Source: Nitrospirota bacterium (lineage in GTDB: Bacteria; Nitrospirota; Leptospirillia; Leptospirillales; Leptospirillaceae). From it: a DNA stretch of 64,000 nucleotides. Shown here in pieces: positions 33,812 through 43,728 of the stretch (position 1 is the first letter of the stretch; each line of letters opens with the position of its first letter). The notes beneath the pieces were generated by a model. It made no database searches and was not told the DNA's origin. It was given only the letters and a program-made list of their open reading frames with translations. The stretch is from positions 1-64,000 of the forward strand of contig JAJYGC010000005.1 of the NCBI GenBank assembly GCA_021785195.1, read 5' to 3'. Made by a program: the position numbers and the translations under genes.

Positions 33812-35014
33812 GTGAAAGATCCGAATGATCAGACAGAATATTCTTCAATGGAAACAGTGGCCATTCGGGGTGTCCATCTGCCGGATCCGTTTCGGGCATT
33901 GAATCCCCCTCTCTATCAGACTTCCACATTCACCTTTCCGGATATGGAATCGGTAGACCAGGTGCTGGGAGGGCATGAAAGCGGATATGTCTATTCCAGG
34001 GGAGGGAATCCCACTGTCTCCCGATTCGAAGGGGTGATCTCCCGGCTGGAAGGGGGAGAGGCTTCAAGGGCCTTCGCTTCCGGGATGGGAGCAATCTCCG
34101 CGACCCTGATCCATCTTGCCCGGGAGGGCCGGAAAATGTTCTTTCCGCGCTACATTTACAGCGGCACCCGGGCGTTCATCCACAAATTCCTGAATCAGTG
34201 GGGCGTTCCTGTCCACTGGTTCGATCCGAGGGAGACGGACTGGCTCGAGTCCCTGGTTTCCCGACTCTATCATGAGGCCGGATGCGTTTTCGTCGAATCC
34301 CCCTCCAATCCGACGATGGACATCCTGGATCTCGAACGGCTTTCCCGGGCCTGCCGTCAGGAAGGGGCGGTCCTTGTGGTGGACAACACCTTCGCAAGTC
34401 CCGCCCTTCAGACTCCCCTGTTGGCCGGTGCGGATCTGGTCATCCATAGTGCGACCAAGTATCTGGGAGGCCATGGGGACCTGCTGGGAGGCGTTGTGAC
34501 AGGGAAATCAGACTGGATCAAATCCCTGGCGATGGGGGAGGGCAGCTTCCTGGGGGCCACCCTGTCTCCCTTCAACGCCTGGCTTCTCCTGAGGGGAATC
34601 AAGACCCTTTTCCTGCGCATGGAAGCCCATTCCGAGAAGGCGATGGCGCTGTCCTCTTTCCTGTCGGGTCATCCGAAGGTGAATGCGGTCCATTATCCCG
34701 GGCTTCCTTCCCATCCCGGGCACGAAATGGCCCGTCGGCAGATGAAACGATTTGGGGGGATGCTGTCCTTTGATGTGGGCACCGCCTCACGGGCTCGCCT
34801 GTTGGCGGACCGTCTGAAATTGGTGAAGATCGGAGTCAGCCTTGGAGATCCCGAAAGCTTGATCGAACACCCGTTTTCGATGAGCCACCGATGGCTCGAT
34901 CCCAAGGAGCGAAGCGATGCGGGGATCACTCCGGGCCTCTTGAGGGTGTCGGTGGGACTGGAGGGTGCGGAAGATCTGATTCGGGATTTTGATCAGGCGC
35001 TTTCAGAACCATGA
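33812..35014 (+). CDS. Cys/Met metabolism PLP-dependent enzyme (cystathionine synthase/lyase or homocysteine synthase family)
   Basis: A 400-aa fold-type I PLP enzyme: SRGGNPTVSRFEGVISRLEG, ASGMGAISATL, the Asp of VVDNTFASP and the PLP Lys in HSATKYLGGHGDLLGG. These are the marks of the MetB/MetC/MetY/methionine gamma-lyase group; motif reading cannot decide which reaction. AGGAGG precedes the GTG start. It is a single-gene unit, convergent with the DUF2231 gene. It would serve transsulphuration or direct sulphhydrylation in Met/Cys synthesis. Confidence 0.9.
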   Translation: MKDPNDQTEYSSMETVAIRGVHLPDPFRALNPPLYQTSTFTFPDMESVDQVLGGHESGYVYSRGGNPTVSRFEGVISRLEGGEASRAFASGMGAISATLIHLAREGRKMFFPRYIYSGTRAFIHKFLNQWGVPVHWFDPRETDWLESLVSRLYHEAGCVFVESPSNPTMDILDLERLSRACRQEGAVLVVDNTFASPALQTPLLAGADLVIHSATKYLGGHGDLLGGVVTGKSDWIKSLAMGEGSFLGATLSPFNAWLLLRGIKTLFLRMEAHSEKAMALSSFLSGHPKVNAVHYPGLPSHPGHEMARRQMKRFGGMLSFDVGTASRARLLADRLKLVKIGVSLGDPESLIEHPFSMSHRWLDPKERSDAGITPGLLRVSVGLEGAEDLIRDFDQALSEP

Positions 35015-35043
35015 TGCAGTAGTTGGAAGGGGGGAAGAATGTC

Positions 35044-35481
35044 CTAGTGGAGAAGGATTGGCCTTCCGGTGGCCCCCCATCCGAAGACCAGCCACTCTCC
35101 GGTCATGCCGGTCAAGAGAAGAATGGTGAGAAGAATGCCCGCCATTAAAAGGTGAATTCCCCGTTTTTCAAGACCCCAAAACCATCTTGCCTTGAGGATG
35201 AGGGCTCCCAGAAGTCCCACCGCCAGCAAGGCCAAGGCTTCATGGATAGCCCCGGGCCAGAATGGGTGCCCGCGAAACTCCCGGGTGTCATCCCATGCCA
35301 GTGCCAACCACCCGGTTGCGATTCCCAGGATTCCTGTGACCAGAACGCTTTCCGGTAAAAAAAAATGTTCGATCGGAGCGTCTGGCTGCCGAGTGGTGCG
35401 AAGCAAATCCCGGACAACCCAGAAAAGGCTCCATCCAAGGGCAAAATGAACCAGGATGGGATGAAGGTGTGCGACGTTCAT
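35044..35481 (-). CDS. DUF2231-like membrane protein
   Basis: A 145-aa protein with four hydrophobic segments beginning MNVAHLHPILVHFALGWSLF; the HPILVHF motif is typical of DUF2231 membrane proteins. His residues near the membrane face could bind metal or haem, but no function is known for the family. Its promoter region is shared with the divergent porin gene. Confidence 0.7.
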   Translation of the reverse strand: MNVAHLHPILVHFALGWSLFWVVRDLLRTTRQPDAPIEHFFLPESVLVTGILGIATGWLALAWDDTREFRGHPFWPGAIHEALALLAVGLLGALILKARWFWGLEKRGIHLLMAGILLTILLLTGMTGEWLVFGWGATGRPILLH

Positions 35482-35929
35482 CTCTGGAATCTCAGATCCA
35501 TTGTGGACAAAATTGTTTGTGTTTTGACAATTGATATTCCTTTTTTGTAATCCGTATCGCCAAGAGAGGGGGGTTCTCTCTGGGGCATTCAGACCAGAAT
35601 GGCGTCATTTCGAAATTGGTGAACTCTGGCATCGAATTTGATTAAAGAACGGGGACCGACCGATATAAAACCGGAAGGTTCATGCTGGCTTCCCCACCGG
35701 AACAATGCTGTTCCGATCTCTCTCCGCCGAGAAAGCCCTGTTTTGTTTTCCTTACACCGCGCACTTTTTTTGGGCGATTCCCTGTTGTACCCGGTTGGAT
35801 AAGTCCCGGGGGTGTCCTGTGCCTTTAGTGGTCTGGCGCACTCCTGTCCGTACTGGTGCATCCGGAGGCGCGTTCCAGTGTGACGCAAATTGGGACTGTT
35901 CTCAACTTAACTGTATTGAAGGAGATATC
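35482..35929. promoter_or_regulatory. Divergent regulatory region before the porin gene
   Basis: This 450-bp gap holds TTGACA (35524-35529) followed after 18 nt by TAATCC, a possible promoter giving a leader of nearly 370 nt for the porin, and a further AT-rich patch (GATATAAAAC near 35662). No ORF with a ribosome binding site is present. Confidence 0.45.
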
Positions 35930-37360
35930 ATGAGATCGAAACGAAGCCGAACATTGAAAACCTGGCTTGGAGTGTCGCTGGCGGTTGCCATGACCGGCGG
36001 CGTGCTCTTTGGGGAAACGGCAAATTCCGCGTGGGCGGATTCTGCCGCGTTGCCCGCTTCCTCGGGAAGTTCTTCTTCCGCACCAATGGTGACGCCTGGC
36101 CCGGTTCTGGCAGATTCCTCGACCCCCGCCACCGCCCCGGCCGCAACACCGGCACCGCCCGCCACGCCCACACCCCTGCCGGACCTGCTCATTCCCTCGG
36201 CCAACATTCATTTCAAGGGTTTCATTGATGGTTATGCCCAGTACAACCCGAATGCTGCCAGCTACACGAACTACCGGGCCTACGACTTCGGGGCCAATTC
36301 CTTCAATATCAACATGGCCCAGCTGAAATTCTGGAGGCCAGACGACGACGGCATCGGGTTTGTGCTCCGCACCGACTTTGGTCCCGGCGCCATGGCCAGC
36401 GGACAGAACTTTACTCCCGGATTCTTTGGGACATTCGGAAGCTCCGGTGGAACCACCCAAAGCATGCCATGGTCGTTGTTCTGGCTGGAAGAGGCTTATG
36501 TCAATCTGTGGATTCCCGATACGAACAAGGAACTGGAGATGTACGCCGGACAGTTCCAGACGCTGGCAAACTTCGAAGTGATCCAGCCGACCGGAAACTG
36601 GATGGCCTCCCTGGGATACACCTTCTTTCTCGGGGCCTATACCCACACCGGGGTGCGGTTCCATTACGCGCCGAACGCCAGCAACAACATTTACTTTGGC
36701 GTGAACAACGGATGGAACACGAGCTTCCAGAACGATCAGGGAAGCTATTTCCAGGACTTTGAACTGTCCTACGTGGGCAATCCCGTCTCCTGGCTTAACC
36801 TGAATTTTACGGGATTGTTTGGGCCCCAGTTCCGGAACACTTATCCGGGGTTTGGTCTCTATTCCAATCCGGCAGGTACCGGGTCCCCTTATGCGAACGG
36901 TGCGGATGCTGTTGGAAACGTTCCGACTTGGAGAAATTATGGAGCGTTTGTTGTCGAAATCGGTCCGATTGACCATCTCTGGTTCGTGACCGATGATTCC
37001 TATGGTTGGCAGGCACAAGGATCTGAAGTGAATGGGGCGTTATCCCCCAATGCCCCGGCAACCTGGTATTCCAATGAAAACTTTGTCCGCTACGACATTT
37101 CGACTACAATGGACGTGGTCACCCGGTACAAGGCCCACTATGACCTGAACGGATTCATGACCGGGACCGGCCTCCCGACAGCGATCAACGACGAATCGGT
37201 TGATCTTCATCGGAACCTCATGCCGAACATCATCAGCCGTATTGAATACCGGCACGACAATGCCAGCCAAGCCCTTTTCAATGGCCAGACACTCGGAACG
37301 GTGACGGGATCCCCCAATGATGACTCGTGCCCCAACGATTTTCAGCATGGACACATTTGA
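35930..37360 (+). CDS. Outer-membrane porin-like beta-barrel protein, frameshifted at the C-terminus
   Basis: The ATG with AAGGAG 7 nt upstream (MRSKRSRTLKTWLG) is the start; the track begins 75 codons early. A signal peptide ends near SAWA-DSAA, then a Pro/Ala/Thr-rich linker and a barrel of about 380 aa (FKGFIDGYAQYNPNA, KLRFHY-like strands) of the BBP2/OmpL type. The last codons read CPNDFQHGHI, which is not a membrane strand. In the +1 frame the same DNA reads TRAPTIFSMDTFELELADMF and stops at 37385, a perfect terminal strand ending in Phe. One inserted base near 37325 would explain this. Confidence 0.8.
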   Translation: MRSKRSRTLKTWLGVSLAVAMTGGVLFGETANSAWADSAALPASSGSSSSAPMVTPGPVLADSSTPATAPAATPAPPATPTPLPDLLIPSANIHFKGFIDGYAQYNPNAASYTNYRAYDFGANSFNINMAQLKFWRPDDDGIGFVLRTDFGPGAMASGQNFTPGFFGTFGSSGGTTQSMPWSLFWLEEAYVNLWIPDTNKELEMYAGQFQTLANFEVIQPTGNWMASLGYTFFLGAYTHTGVRFHYAPNASNNIYFGVNNGWNTSFQNDQGSYFQDFELSYVGNPVSWLNLNFTGLFGPQFRNTYPGFGLYSNPAGTGSPYANGADAVGNVPTWRNYGAFVVEIGPIDHLWFVTDDSYGWQAQGSEVNGALSPNAPATWYSNENFVRYDISTTMDVVTRYKAHYDLNGFMTGTGLPTAINDESVDLHRNLMPNIISRIEYRHDNASQALFNGQTLGTVTGSPNDDSCPNDFQHGHI

Positions 37361-37480
37361 ATTGGAATTGGCCGACATGTTCTGATCCGCAGGAAAGACC
37401 ACCCATTTAATTCTTCTCTTTGATCCCCCGGACCCGGCGGCAGAGAGTTCATATCCCAGGGGTCCAGGAAGGAGATTTCA

Positions 37481-37810
37481 TTGCTGGCATTTCGAATCGT
37501 CGGATTGATGCTGTTGGGAGGCCTTTGCGAAATCGGGGGAGGCTACCTGGTCTGGCGATGGATGAGGGAAGGAAGTTCCATCGGGGTGGGCGCGGCAGGA
37601 CTCGCCATTTTGGGGATTTACGGGATCGTCGTCACTTGGCAGCCCCTGCCCTTTGGCCGGGCCTATGCCGCCTACGGAGGGGTCTTCGTAATCCTCTCGA
37701 TCCTCTGGGCCCTGGCCCTCGACGGCTTCCGCCCGGATCGGTGGGATTGGGCCGGAGCCATGGTGATCCTTTTCGGAGTCGCCATCATGGTCTTCGGCCC
37801 CAGACAGTGA
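37481..37810 (+). CDS. YnfA/UPF0060 family membrane protein
   Basis: A 109-aa protein with four membrane helices, LCEIGGGYLVWRW near the N-terminus and GRAYAAYGGVFVILSILWAL in the centre, the signature of UPF0060. AAGGAG is 6 nt before a TTG start. The family resembles small multidrug transporters, but transport has not been assigned. Nothing in the neighbourhood decides its role. Confidence 0.92.
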   Translation: MLAFRIVGLMLLGGLCEIGGGYLVWRWMREGSSIGVGAAGLAILGIYGIVVTWQPLPFGRAYAAYGGVFVILSILWALALDGFRPDRWDWAGAMVILFGVAIMVFGPRQ

Positions 37811-38042
37811 CACCCAAACAACAGGGAAGACTTGTCCAAAACAAAGGATCTTCCCACAAAGGGAACCGCCTAACCGCTTGGGCTACCCACAGGTTCATCC
37901 CGTGAAGGCGACCTGACGCATCCGAACCTTTGTTTCAAACGTTCACCCACATGGAGAGGAAGGCCTGACGGAAACAGGCCAATCAAATACCGATTGCCAG
38001 AGATCCCTTCTGCGGATCCCTGTCCTGACTAAGGAGAGCCCA

Positions 38043-40010
38043 TTGGGCCTTTTCAAGATCTACCACGGAACACGAAAAACCATCACCCGTTTCCGGGAAT
38101 CGGTTCTTCAGCGTGTTGTCGGAATCGGGGCCCTCTTCTCTTCTGGTTACGGTGACGTCGGGTCCTCCATCTATTTTGCCCTGGGTGTGACCACTGTTTA
38201 TGCCGGCGGAGCATCCTTTCTGGCGATTTTCATTGCGGGTCTATTTTTCATCGCAACCGTTCTCTCCTACGCTGAGCTATCCGCCGCGATTCCGGAAGCC
38301 GGAGGATCCTCCCTTTTTTCCCAAAGGGCCTTTGGAGACGGCTGGGCCTTTTTTGCGGGATGGGCACTTCTGCTGGACTACGTGATTACGCTTGCGATCA
38401 GCGCATTTTCAGTGGGCCCTTATCTCGGCTACTTCTTTCCAGTCCTGAAATCGAGCGTCCAGGCCAATGTCACATTCACGGGCGGGCTGATCCTGTTATT
38501 GATGCTGCTGAATATCTTCGGTCTCAAGGAATCTTCCTGGCTCAGCCTTCTTCTGGCTGGATTCGATATTTTGACCCAGCTTTCCCTCATGCTCCTGGGG
38601 CTCTTCTTCCTGTTCAGCCTGCCCAAGATCATGCACCAGTTCTCACTAGGGACAAATCCGACCTGGCCTCATTTTTTATACGGGATTTCTGTGGCCATGG
38701 TGGCGTATATCGGGATTGAAGCGATCAGCCAGATGTCATCGGAAGCCAGAGACCCTTCCAAATCCGTACCCCGAGCGATGTTCCTGACCATGGGAACCAC
38801 CGTTTTTCTCTATTCCGGGATCAGTCTGGTTGCACTGTCCGCCATGGATCCCAAGCTTCTCTCTACCGTGTGGGTCAACGATCCGATTGCCGGAATCGCC
38901 CATTTCATCCCCCATCTCCATCACTATCTTGGCCCCTGGGTCGCCATACTGGGAGCAACAATCCTGACGGTTGCCGCCAATGCGGGGCTGATCGGGGTTT
39001 CCAGACTTTCCTATTCCATGTCCCACAACTTCCTGATCCACCCGATTTTCCGTCACACCACCCTGCGCTGGAAAACCCCCATCTACTCGATCCTGTTCTT
39101 CGGAACCATCGGGGCCGCCATCGTCGCTTTCTTCCCATATCTGGAAGTCCTCGCTGACCTCTACAATTATGGAGCGATGCTCTCCTTTCTGATGACACAC
39201 CTTGCACTCATCACCCTCAGAAACAAGGAGCCCGATCTTTCCCGTCCGTTCCGGGTTCCTCTTTCGATTCGAGTGCGGGGGTGGGAGATCCCTCTCCCGG
39301 CAGTATTTGGGCTCATCGGGACAGGAGGGGTCTTTATCATGGTCCTCTTGTTCCACAAATATGGGAGGGTATTCGGAACGATCTGGATGATTGCGGGAAT
39401 ATCCTATTACTATTTCTACCGGCAAAGCACCAGAATGCCCCTGATGGGCCGTGTCGCAGTGACAGAGATCCCTGAAAGCCCACTCGAGAAGCCTATCCGG
39501 CACCAAAACATCCTGATCGCAACCTCCCCTCATGCCCCTTCCCCCCTGCTGCGCGACATCGCCAAGATTGCCCGGGCAGACAAGGCCAGGATTACCGTGG
39601 TCACCGTCCTGGAAATCCCCCTGACCCTTCCATTGAATGCCTCACTCCCAGAAGAGGAAAACCGGGCCAAAAATACCCTGGAACTCTGTCAGGCGATCGG
39701 AGTGGAAGAGGATGTCCTGATCGACACAATCCTGGTCCGAAGCCGCTCCATCGGACACTCCCTGGTTCAATTCCATGCCCGTCTCAGGGCAGATACACTT
39801 GTATTCAATGACACAAACTCGGCCATTTCACGTTCCATCGAAACGGCTCTTATCCGCTCCGGTGCCCCTATCACCCTGTGGAAAATTCAGACAATCACCG
39901 CCAATCGTCCGGGACTTCACCCAAGACTCCATCCCCACCCCATTTTGGGATCCTCCCAGCCAGTGGACAGGCCGGGAGAGGATCCCAAGGATTCGGAACC
40001 TTCTTCATGA
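38043..40010 (+). CDS. APC-family permease with C-terminal UspA-like domain
   Basis: Residues 20-460 hold about 12 membrane helices of the amino acid-polyamine-organocation family (GYGDVGSSIYFALGVTTVY is the first helix break). Residues 480-640 (HQNILIATSPHAPSPLLRDI, ITVVTVLEIPL) look like a universal stress protein domain, as in KimA-like potassium or amino acid transporters. TTG start with AAGGAG 6 nt upstream. It overlaps the kinase gene (ATGA), so transporter and sensor are made together. Substrate unknown; potassium or an amino acid are the main options. Confidence 0.85.
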   Translation: MGLFKIYHGTRKTITRFRESVLQRVVGIGALFSSGYGDVGSSIYFALGVTTVYAGGASFLAIFIAGLFFIATVLSYAELSAAIPEAGGSSLFSQRAFGDGWAFFAGWALLLDYVITLAISAFSVGPYLGYFFPVLKSSVQANVTFTGGLILLLMLLNIFGLKESSWLSLLLAGFDILTQLSLMLLGLFFLFSLPKIMHQFSLGTNPTWPHFLYGISVAMVAYIGIEAISQMSSEARDPSKSVPRAMFLTMGTTVFLYSGISLVALSAMDPKLLSTVWVNDPIAGIAHFIPHLHHYLGPWVAILGATILTVAANAGLIGVSRLSYSMSHNFLIHPIFRHTTLRWKTPIYSILFFGTIGAAIVAFFPYLEVLADLYNYGAMLSFLMTHLALITLRNKEPDLSRPFRVPLSIRVRGWEIPLPAVFGLIGTGGVFIMVLLFHKYGRVFGTIWMIAGISYYYFYRQSTRMPLMGRVAVTEIPESPLEKPIRHQNILIATSPHAPSPLLRDIAKIARADKARITVVTVLEIPLTLPLNASLPEEENRAKNTLELCQAIGVEEDVLIDTILVRSRSIGHSLVQFHARLRADTLVFNDTNSAISRSIETALIRSGAPITLWKIQTITANRPGLHPRLHPHPILGSSQPVDRPGEDPKDSEPSS

Positions 40011-41608
40011 AGCCAGAACCCAGACGGCCTTCATCAGAAAAATCCCCGGACGCATCCGAAGTCATTTCATCCACGCTGCAAAGACCAATCCTGATCCTCG
40101 CCGGAATCCTCTTCCTGGGAATTTTTGCCATCGATGCGCTCACCCCCCAAAGTCTCGTGGTCTCGATCCTTCTGGATATCCCCATTGCCCTGACAGGACT
40201 GACTCTCCGGAAGAATGCCACGGTAGCCCTCGTCATCCTCGGACTGATCGCGAACACCGTGGCGGAAATCATCAATGCCCGCTCGGAAGGGACCGTCAAT
40301 ACCATTGCGGTGTTCAATCGTTCCTTTTCGGCAGTTTCTTTCTTTCTCGTGGGATACCTGACCATCCGGGTCCAGAGAAGCGCCCTGGAAACCGGCATGC
40401 TGCTTTCCGAACGGAACCGCGCGACCCGTGAACAGAAAATGAGGACTTTTTTCGGAGAAATCAGTTCTGAAACAGATCCGGACTCCCTTTTGGCAAGAAT
40501 CTCACAAGACTTTGTTGCCCTTTTTGACGCAAAGGGGGTCATTCTTGCCCCTTCAGGAAACGAACGATGGGAACTACCGATTCACAAGGCACCCACTTCC
40601 CTCTGGTTTTGGGATCAGGGAGACCCCCTGCCCGGGGGACTCTCCCTCTTTCTCGGACAACACGCTCCTGCCACCTGGATCTCCCAACTTAGCCTTTCCC
40701 CGTTGCTGGAGCACAACCATTCCTCCCGGGGAGCGGCAGGCCGATTGTCTCTTCCCGACCCGGAACATTCCGATGAAAAAGTGAGACATCTCCACCTGTT
40801 CATTCTGGATCCCGAAGAACCGGCAACCCTGTCAATTCTTAGGGAGATCCTTCCCATCCTTGAAGAAATACTTCATCGGGCCGGCCTTCTCCGCCACCTC
40901 AAGGAATACAATGAAATGCTCGAACGGCGGAACACGGTCATCCGGGATCTGGTCTACGGAGTGTCACACGATATTCGGACCCCTTTGATTGCCGGAATCA
41001 TGAACATGCGTCTGGGGCTTGAGGGGGCATGGGGAGAGATCTCTCCAGAGTTCTCCACCATCTTGGAACAGATTCTTCAGTCCAATGATTCCATCCTTGA
41101 CCTTTCCAACCGACTTCTACTTCTCTCCTCCTATGAGTTGGACGATCACCCAGCCAGCGTCGAACCCCTTCACCTCGATTTCATCATATCGGACATCATT
41201 CGGGAGCTGTCGCCCCTGACGAACAGCAAATCACTCAAAACAAACCTGACACTGCCATCCCTTCCCTTTGAAGGAGACCCGGTCGGACTGAGAAGACTTT
41301 TTCTGAACCTGATCGACAATGCCATCAAGTGGTCCCCCGCCGGCGGCACAATCGGAATACACGGTTCCCAGGATCTCCAGACAATCCGGATTACCATCAT
41401 TGATGACGGGCCGGGTGTCCCCGAGACACTCAGGTCCACCCTGTTCACCCGTTTCGGAGGCATGCACCCAGGCTCCGGATTCGGTCTCGGACTTTATATC
41501 GCCCAACAGATTGCACGGCGTCATGGAGGGAAAATACAATATGAACCCATCCCTTCCGGAAGCCGTTTTCAGGTGACACTGGGTGTTCAAAGGAGTATTT
41601 TGAAATGA
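40007..41608 (+). CDS. Membrane histidine kinase coupled to the APC permease
   Basis: The ATG overlaps the permease stop; the track starts 43 codons too early. N-terminal membrane segments (LILAGILFLGIFAIDAL and others, about four) resemble a KdpD-like membrane part, followed by a GAF-like region (residues 150-290), HisKA with H-box YGVSHDIRTPLI, and HATPase with LNLIDNAIKWS, DDGPGVP and GFGLGLYIA. It phosphorylates the NarL-type regulator encoded next (ATGA overlap). The coupling suggests it monitors the permease or its substrate. Confidence 0.9.
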   Translation: MKPEPRRPSSEKSPDASEVISSTLQRPILILAGILFLGIFAIDALTPQSLVVSILLDIPIALTGLTLRKNATVALVILGLIANTVAEIINARSEGTVNTIAVFNRSFSAVSFFLVGYLTIRVQRSALETGMLLSERNRATREQKMRTFFGEISSETDPDSLLARISQDFVALFDAKGVILAPSGNERWELPIHKAPTSLWFWDQGDPLPGGLSLFLGQHAPATWISQLSLSPLLEHNHSSRGAAGRLSLPDPEHSDEKVRHLHLFILDPEEPATLSILREILPILEEILHRAGLLRHLKEYNEMLERRNTVIRDLVYGVSHDIRTPLIAGIMNMRLGLEGAWGEISPEFSTILEQILQSNDSILDLSNRLLLLSSYELDDHPASVEPLHLDFIISDIIRELSPLTNSKSLKTNLTLPSLPFEGDPVGLRRLFLNLIDNAIKWSPAGGTIGIHGSQDLQTIRITIIDDGPGVPETLRSTLFTRFGGMHPGSGFGLGLYIAQQIARRHGGKIQYEPIPSGSRFQVTLGVQRSILK

Positions 41609-42240
41609 TTCAAGTTTTTCTGGTCGAAGACCATGGACTGATGCGGGCGGGGCTGAAAAAATCGCTGGAGAAGGACGGAACCGTCCTGGTCTCTGGAGAA
41701 TCCTCCACCGGAGAGGAAGCCCTTCGCCTTCTCTCTGACCGGAAAATGATGGTCGACGTGGTCGTGATGGACATCGGCCTTCCTGGGATATCCGGGATCG
41801 AAGCCACACGAAGGCTGAAAGAGTGGTCCCCTGAGATCCACGTGATCATGTTTACGGTCCATCAGCTCGAAGAAGAGATTTTTTCAGCCTTTTCCTCCGG
41901 AGCTGATGGTTACTGCCTTAAGGATACATCCGTCCACAGTCTTCGTGTTGGAATAATGGCTGTTTCAATGGGGTCTCTCTACATCGATCCCAAAATTGCC
42001 CATCTCGCAGTCAAACGGATCCAGTCCTCGGGTTTTCCGGATCATGACAACCCGTTGACCCCCCGCGAAATGGAAGTTCTGAAACTTCTTTCGGAAGGAC
42101 TGACCAACAAGGAGATCGGCCAAAAGCTCCTGGTCAGTCTCAGTACGGTCAAGGCCCATATCCAGAGCATCCTCTCGAAGCTGTCTGCCACCACCCGGGC
42201 AGATGCGGCCGTCAAGGCGATGAAGAAAGGGTTGATATGA
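41605..42240 (+). CDS. NarL/FixJ-family response regulator
   Basis: Receiver domain with EDHGLMR acidic pocket and phospho-acceptor Asp in VVVMDIGLPGISG, followed by a LuxR-type helix-turn-helix (LTPREMEVLKLLSEGLTNKE, then STVKAHIQSILSKL). 211 aa, the standard length. It is the partner of the upstream kinase and probably regulates the permease operon or downstream envelope genes. Confidence 0.95.
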   Translation: MIQVFLVEDHGLMRAGLKKSLEKDGTVLVSGESSTGEEALRLLSDRKMMVDVVVMDIGLPGISGIEATRRLKEWSPEIHVIMFTVHQLEEEIFSAFSSGADGYCLKDTSVHSLRVGIMAVSMGSLYIDPKIAHLAVKRIQSSGFPDHDNPLTPREMEVLKLLSEGLTNKEIGQKLLVSLSTVKAHIQSILSKLSATTRADAAVKAMKKGLI

Positions 42241-42388
42241 CAAAGGAGGAACCTTAGCCAAACAGCGGCAATTCCCCATTATCGGATGAACACTCACACA
42301 TCGTTGACCCTGATCCCAAAGGCCCTGAATCTTGGACCAAGATACGTGCCCCTTGGGAGGCCGGGAACTCCCTTTCACAAGGATTGAC

Positions 42389-43726
42389 ATGAACCGATTT
42401 CCTGTTAGGCACAATCTGGACCACCGGCCGACTGACTCCGGACTGCGGCCCCCCAAATCACCCGGCCTGCTCGTCGACAATGACGGAGGCACGATTGTCA
42501 TTTCGAAGTTTTCCGGCTGGGGAAGTCTCCTGAACATCGCCCCCCTTCTTGAAGGGATCCGGAGAACCTCCCCCCACTCCCGGCTCGTCCTGATCACGGA
42601 CTCCCACAACGAGGAACTGGTCCGCCGGCTTCCCTGTCTGGACCAGTTCTTGTTCCTGCCCGAAACAGGGAGGAACAGTCCCATTCCGCTTGTACAGGCC
42701 GCCAGGCTTGCGCTTCGGATTCGCCGACTGAACCCATGGGCCTTTCTGGATCTCCAGTTGCAGACCCGAAAATCCCTGTCACTCAATCTGTCCCTTCTGA
42801 GCGGAGCCAGAGTCCGGATCGGATTTGTCGGAGGAAAGGACCCCCGCCGTCTTGCCAGGCTGACCCACCCCCTTTACTTCAATATGCACCAGGCCACGAA
42901 GTCGGTTTATGATCAGGCCTCCATCCTTCTGGGTATCGTTCCGGCACACTCCTCCCAATCCATTGTGATTGAGCGCCCTTCCGATGCACGGGATCTGGCC
43001 AGCCTCCTTCCGGAAGTTCTGGACACCTCCATTCCCCTGTGCATCATCAACCCCAATGCCTCGGAACGGGCGTACGAACGGCGTTGGCCGGTCGCCCAGT
43101 TTCAGGAGGCGATCAAAAGATTGCTGGCTGCCCATCATTCCCTGAGAATCGTGCTGGTCGGTTCACTGGATGAGCAGGAGTATGTCAGGGATCTCGAAAA
43201 CGGGATCTCCCCCAGCCACCGGCAAAGGGTCCACAATATGGCGGGCCGTCTTTCGTTCGGAGGCTTGGTGGCCCTCATTCGGAAGGGAAGCTGTTTTCTG
43301 ACCAATGACAGTGGCCCTCTTCATCTTGCCCTTTCAATTGGGACACCCACGGTCGGGCTCTTCGGTCCGACCCACCCAGGACTGATTCCTGCAAGAACAC
43401 CCTCTTCACGAACAATTTTTCTCTACGAACCCCACTACTGTAGCCCCTGTGTCCATCACATCGACCGGCCCCCCTGCGGAGGGGACAACATCTGCATGAA
43501 GCATATCTCAGTCGAATCCGTGGTAAGGGCCTGTGAAGCGTTTCTTCTCAAAAATCGGGGAACGTGGCTCCTCCCCCAAGAATGGAACGAATTGTCGGCA
43601 CCCGGGATTGAGGAACACCAGCATCTCCCGGTCGCCCTTTTCCGACCGCGGGAAGGCCATCAATCCCCGCTGACAGAACCTGATTCACCATCTCAGCCGC
43701 ACCGCTGGCTCAGAAAACAGGGGTGA
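42389..43726 (+). CDS. Glycosyltransferase family 9 (heptosyltransferase-like)
   Basis: Start MNRFPVRHNL has AAGGA 5 nt upstream. It shows the two-domain GT-B fold with SKFSGWGSLLNIAPLLEGIR at the front and the donor-site motif TNDSGPLHLALSIGTPTVGL, followed by FGPTHP. A Cys cluster YCSPCVHHI...PPCGGDNICMKHI is typical of GT9 enzymes of this subtype. It would add a sugar (heptose-like) to lipopolysaccharide core or another glycan on the inner membrane. It is coupled to the MFS gene by overlap at 43723-43726. Confidence 0.88.
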   Translation: MNRFPVRHNLDHRPTDSGLRPPKSPGLLVDNDGGTIVISKFSGWGSLLNIAPLLEGIRRTSPHSRLVLITDSHNEELVRRLPCLDQFLFLPETGRNSPIPLVQAARLALRIRRLNPWAFLDLQLQTRKSLSLNLSLLSGARVRIGFVGGKDPRRLARLTHPLYFNMHQATKSVYDQASILLGIVPAHSSQSIVIERPSDARDLASLLPEVLDTSIPLCIINPNASERAYERRWPVAQFQEAIKRLLAAHHSLRIVLVGSLDEQEYVRDLENGISPSHRQRVHNMAGRLSFGGLVALIRKGSCFLTNDSGPLHLALSIGTPTVGLFGPTHPGLIPARTPSSRTIFLYEPHYCSPCVHHIDRPPCGGDNICMKHISVESVVRACEAFLLKNRGTWLLPQEWNELSAPGIEEHQHLPVALFRPREGHQSPLTEPDSPSQPHRWLRKQG

Positions 43727-43728
43727 GG

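Noticed and set aside
35825-37018. 397-aa minus-strand ORF
   Set aside because: Antisense to the porin gene; Gly/Arg-rich low-complexity translation of its Pro/Ala linker.
37811-38042. Possible c-di-AMP (ydaO) riboswitch before the APC permease
   Set aside because: KimA-like permeases are often controlled this way, but the conserved core sequences of that riboswitch are not visible here.
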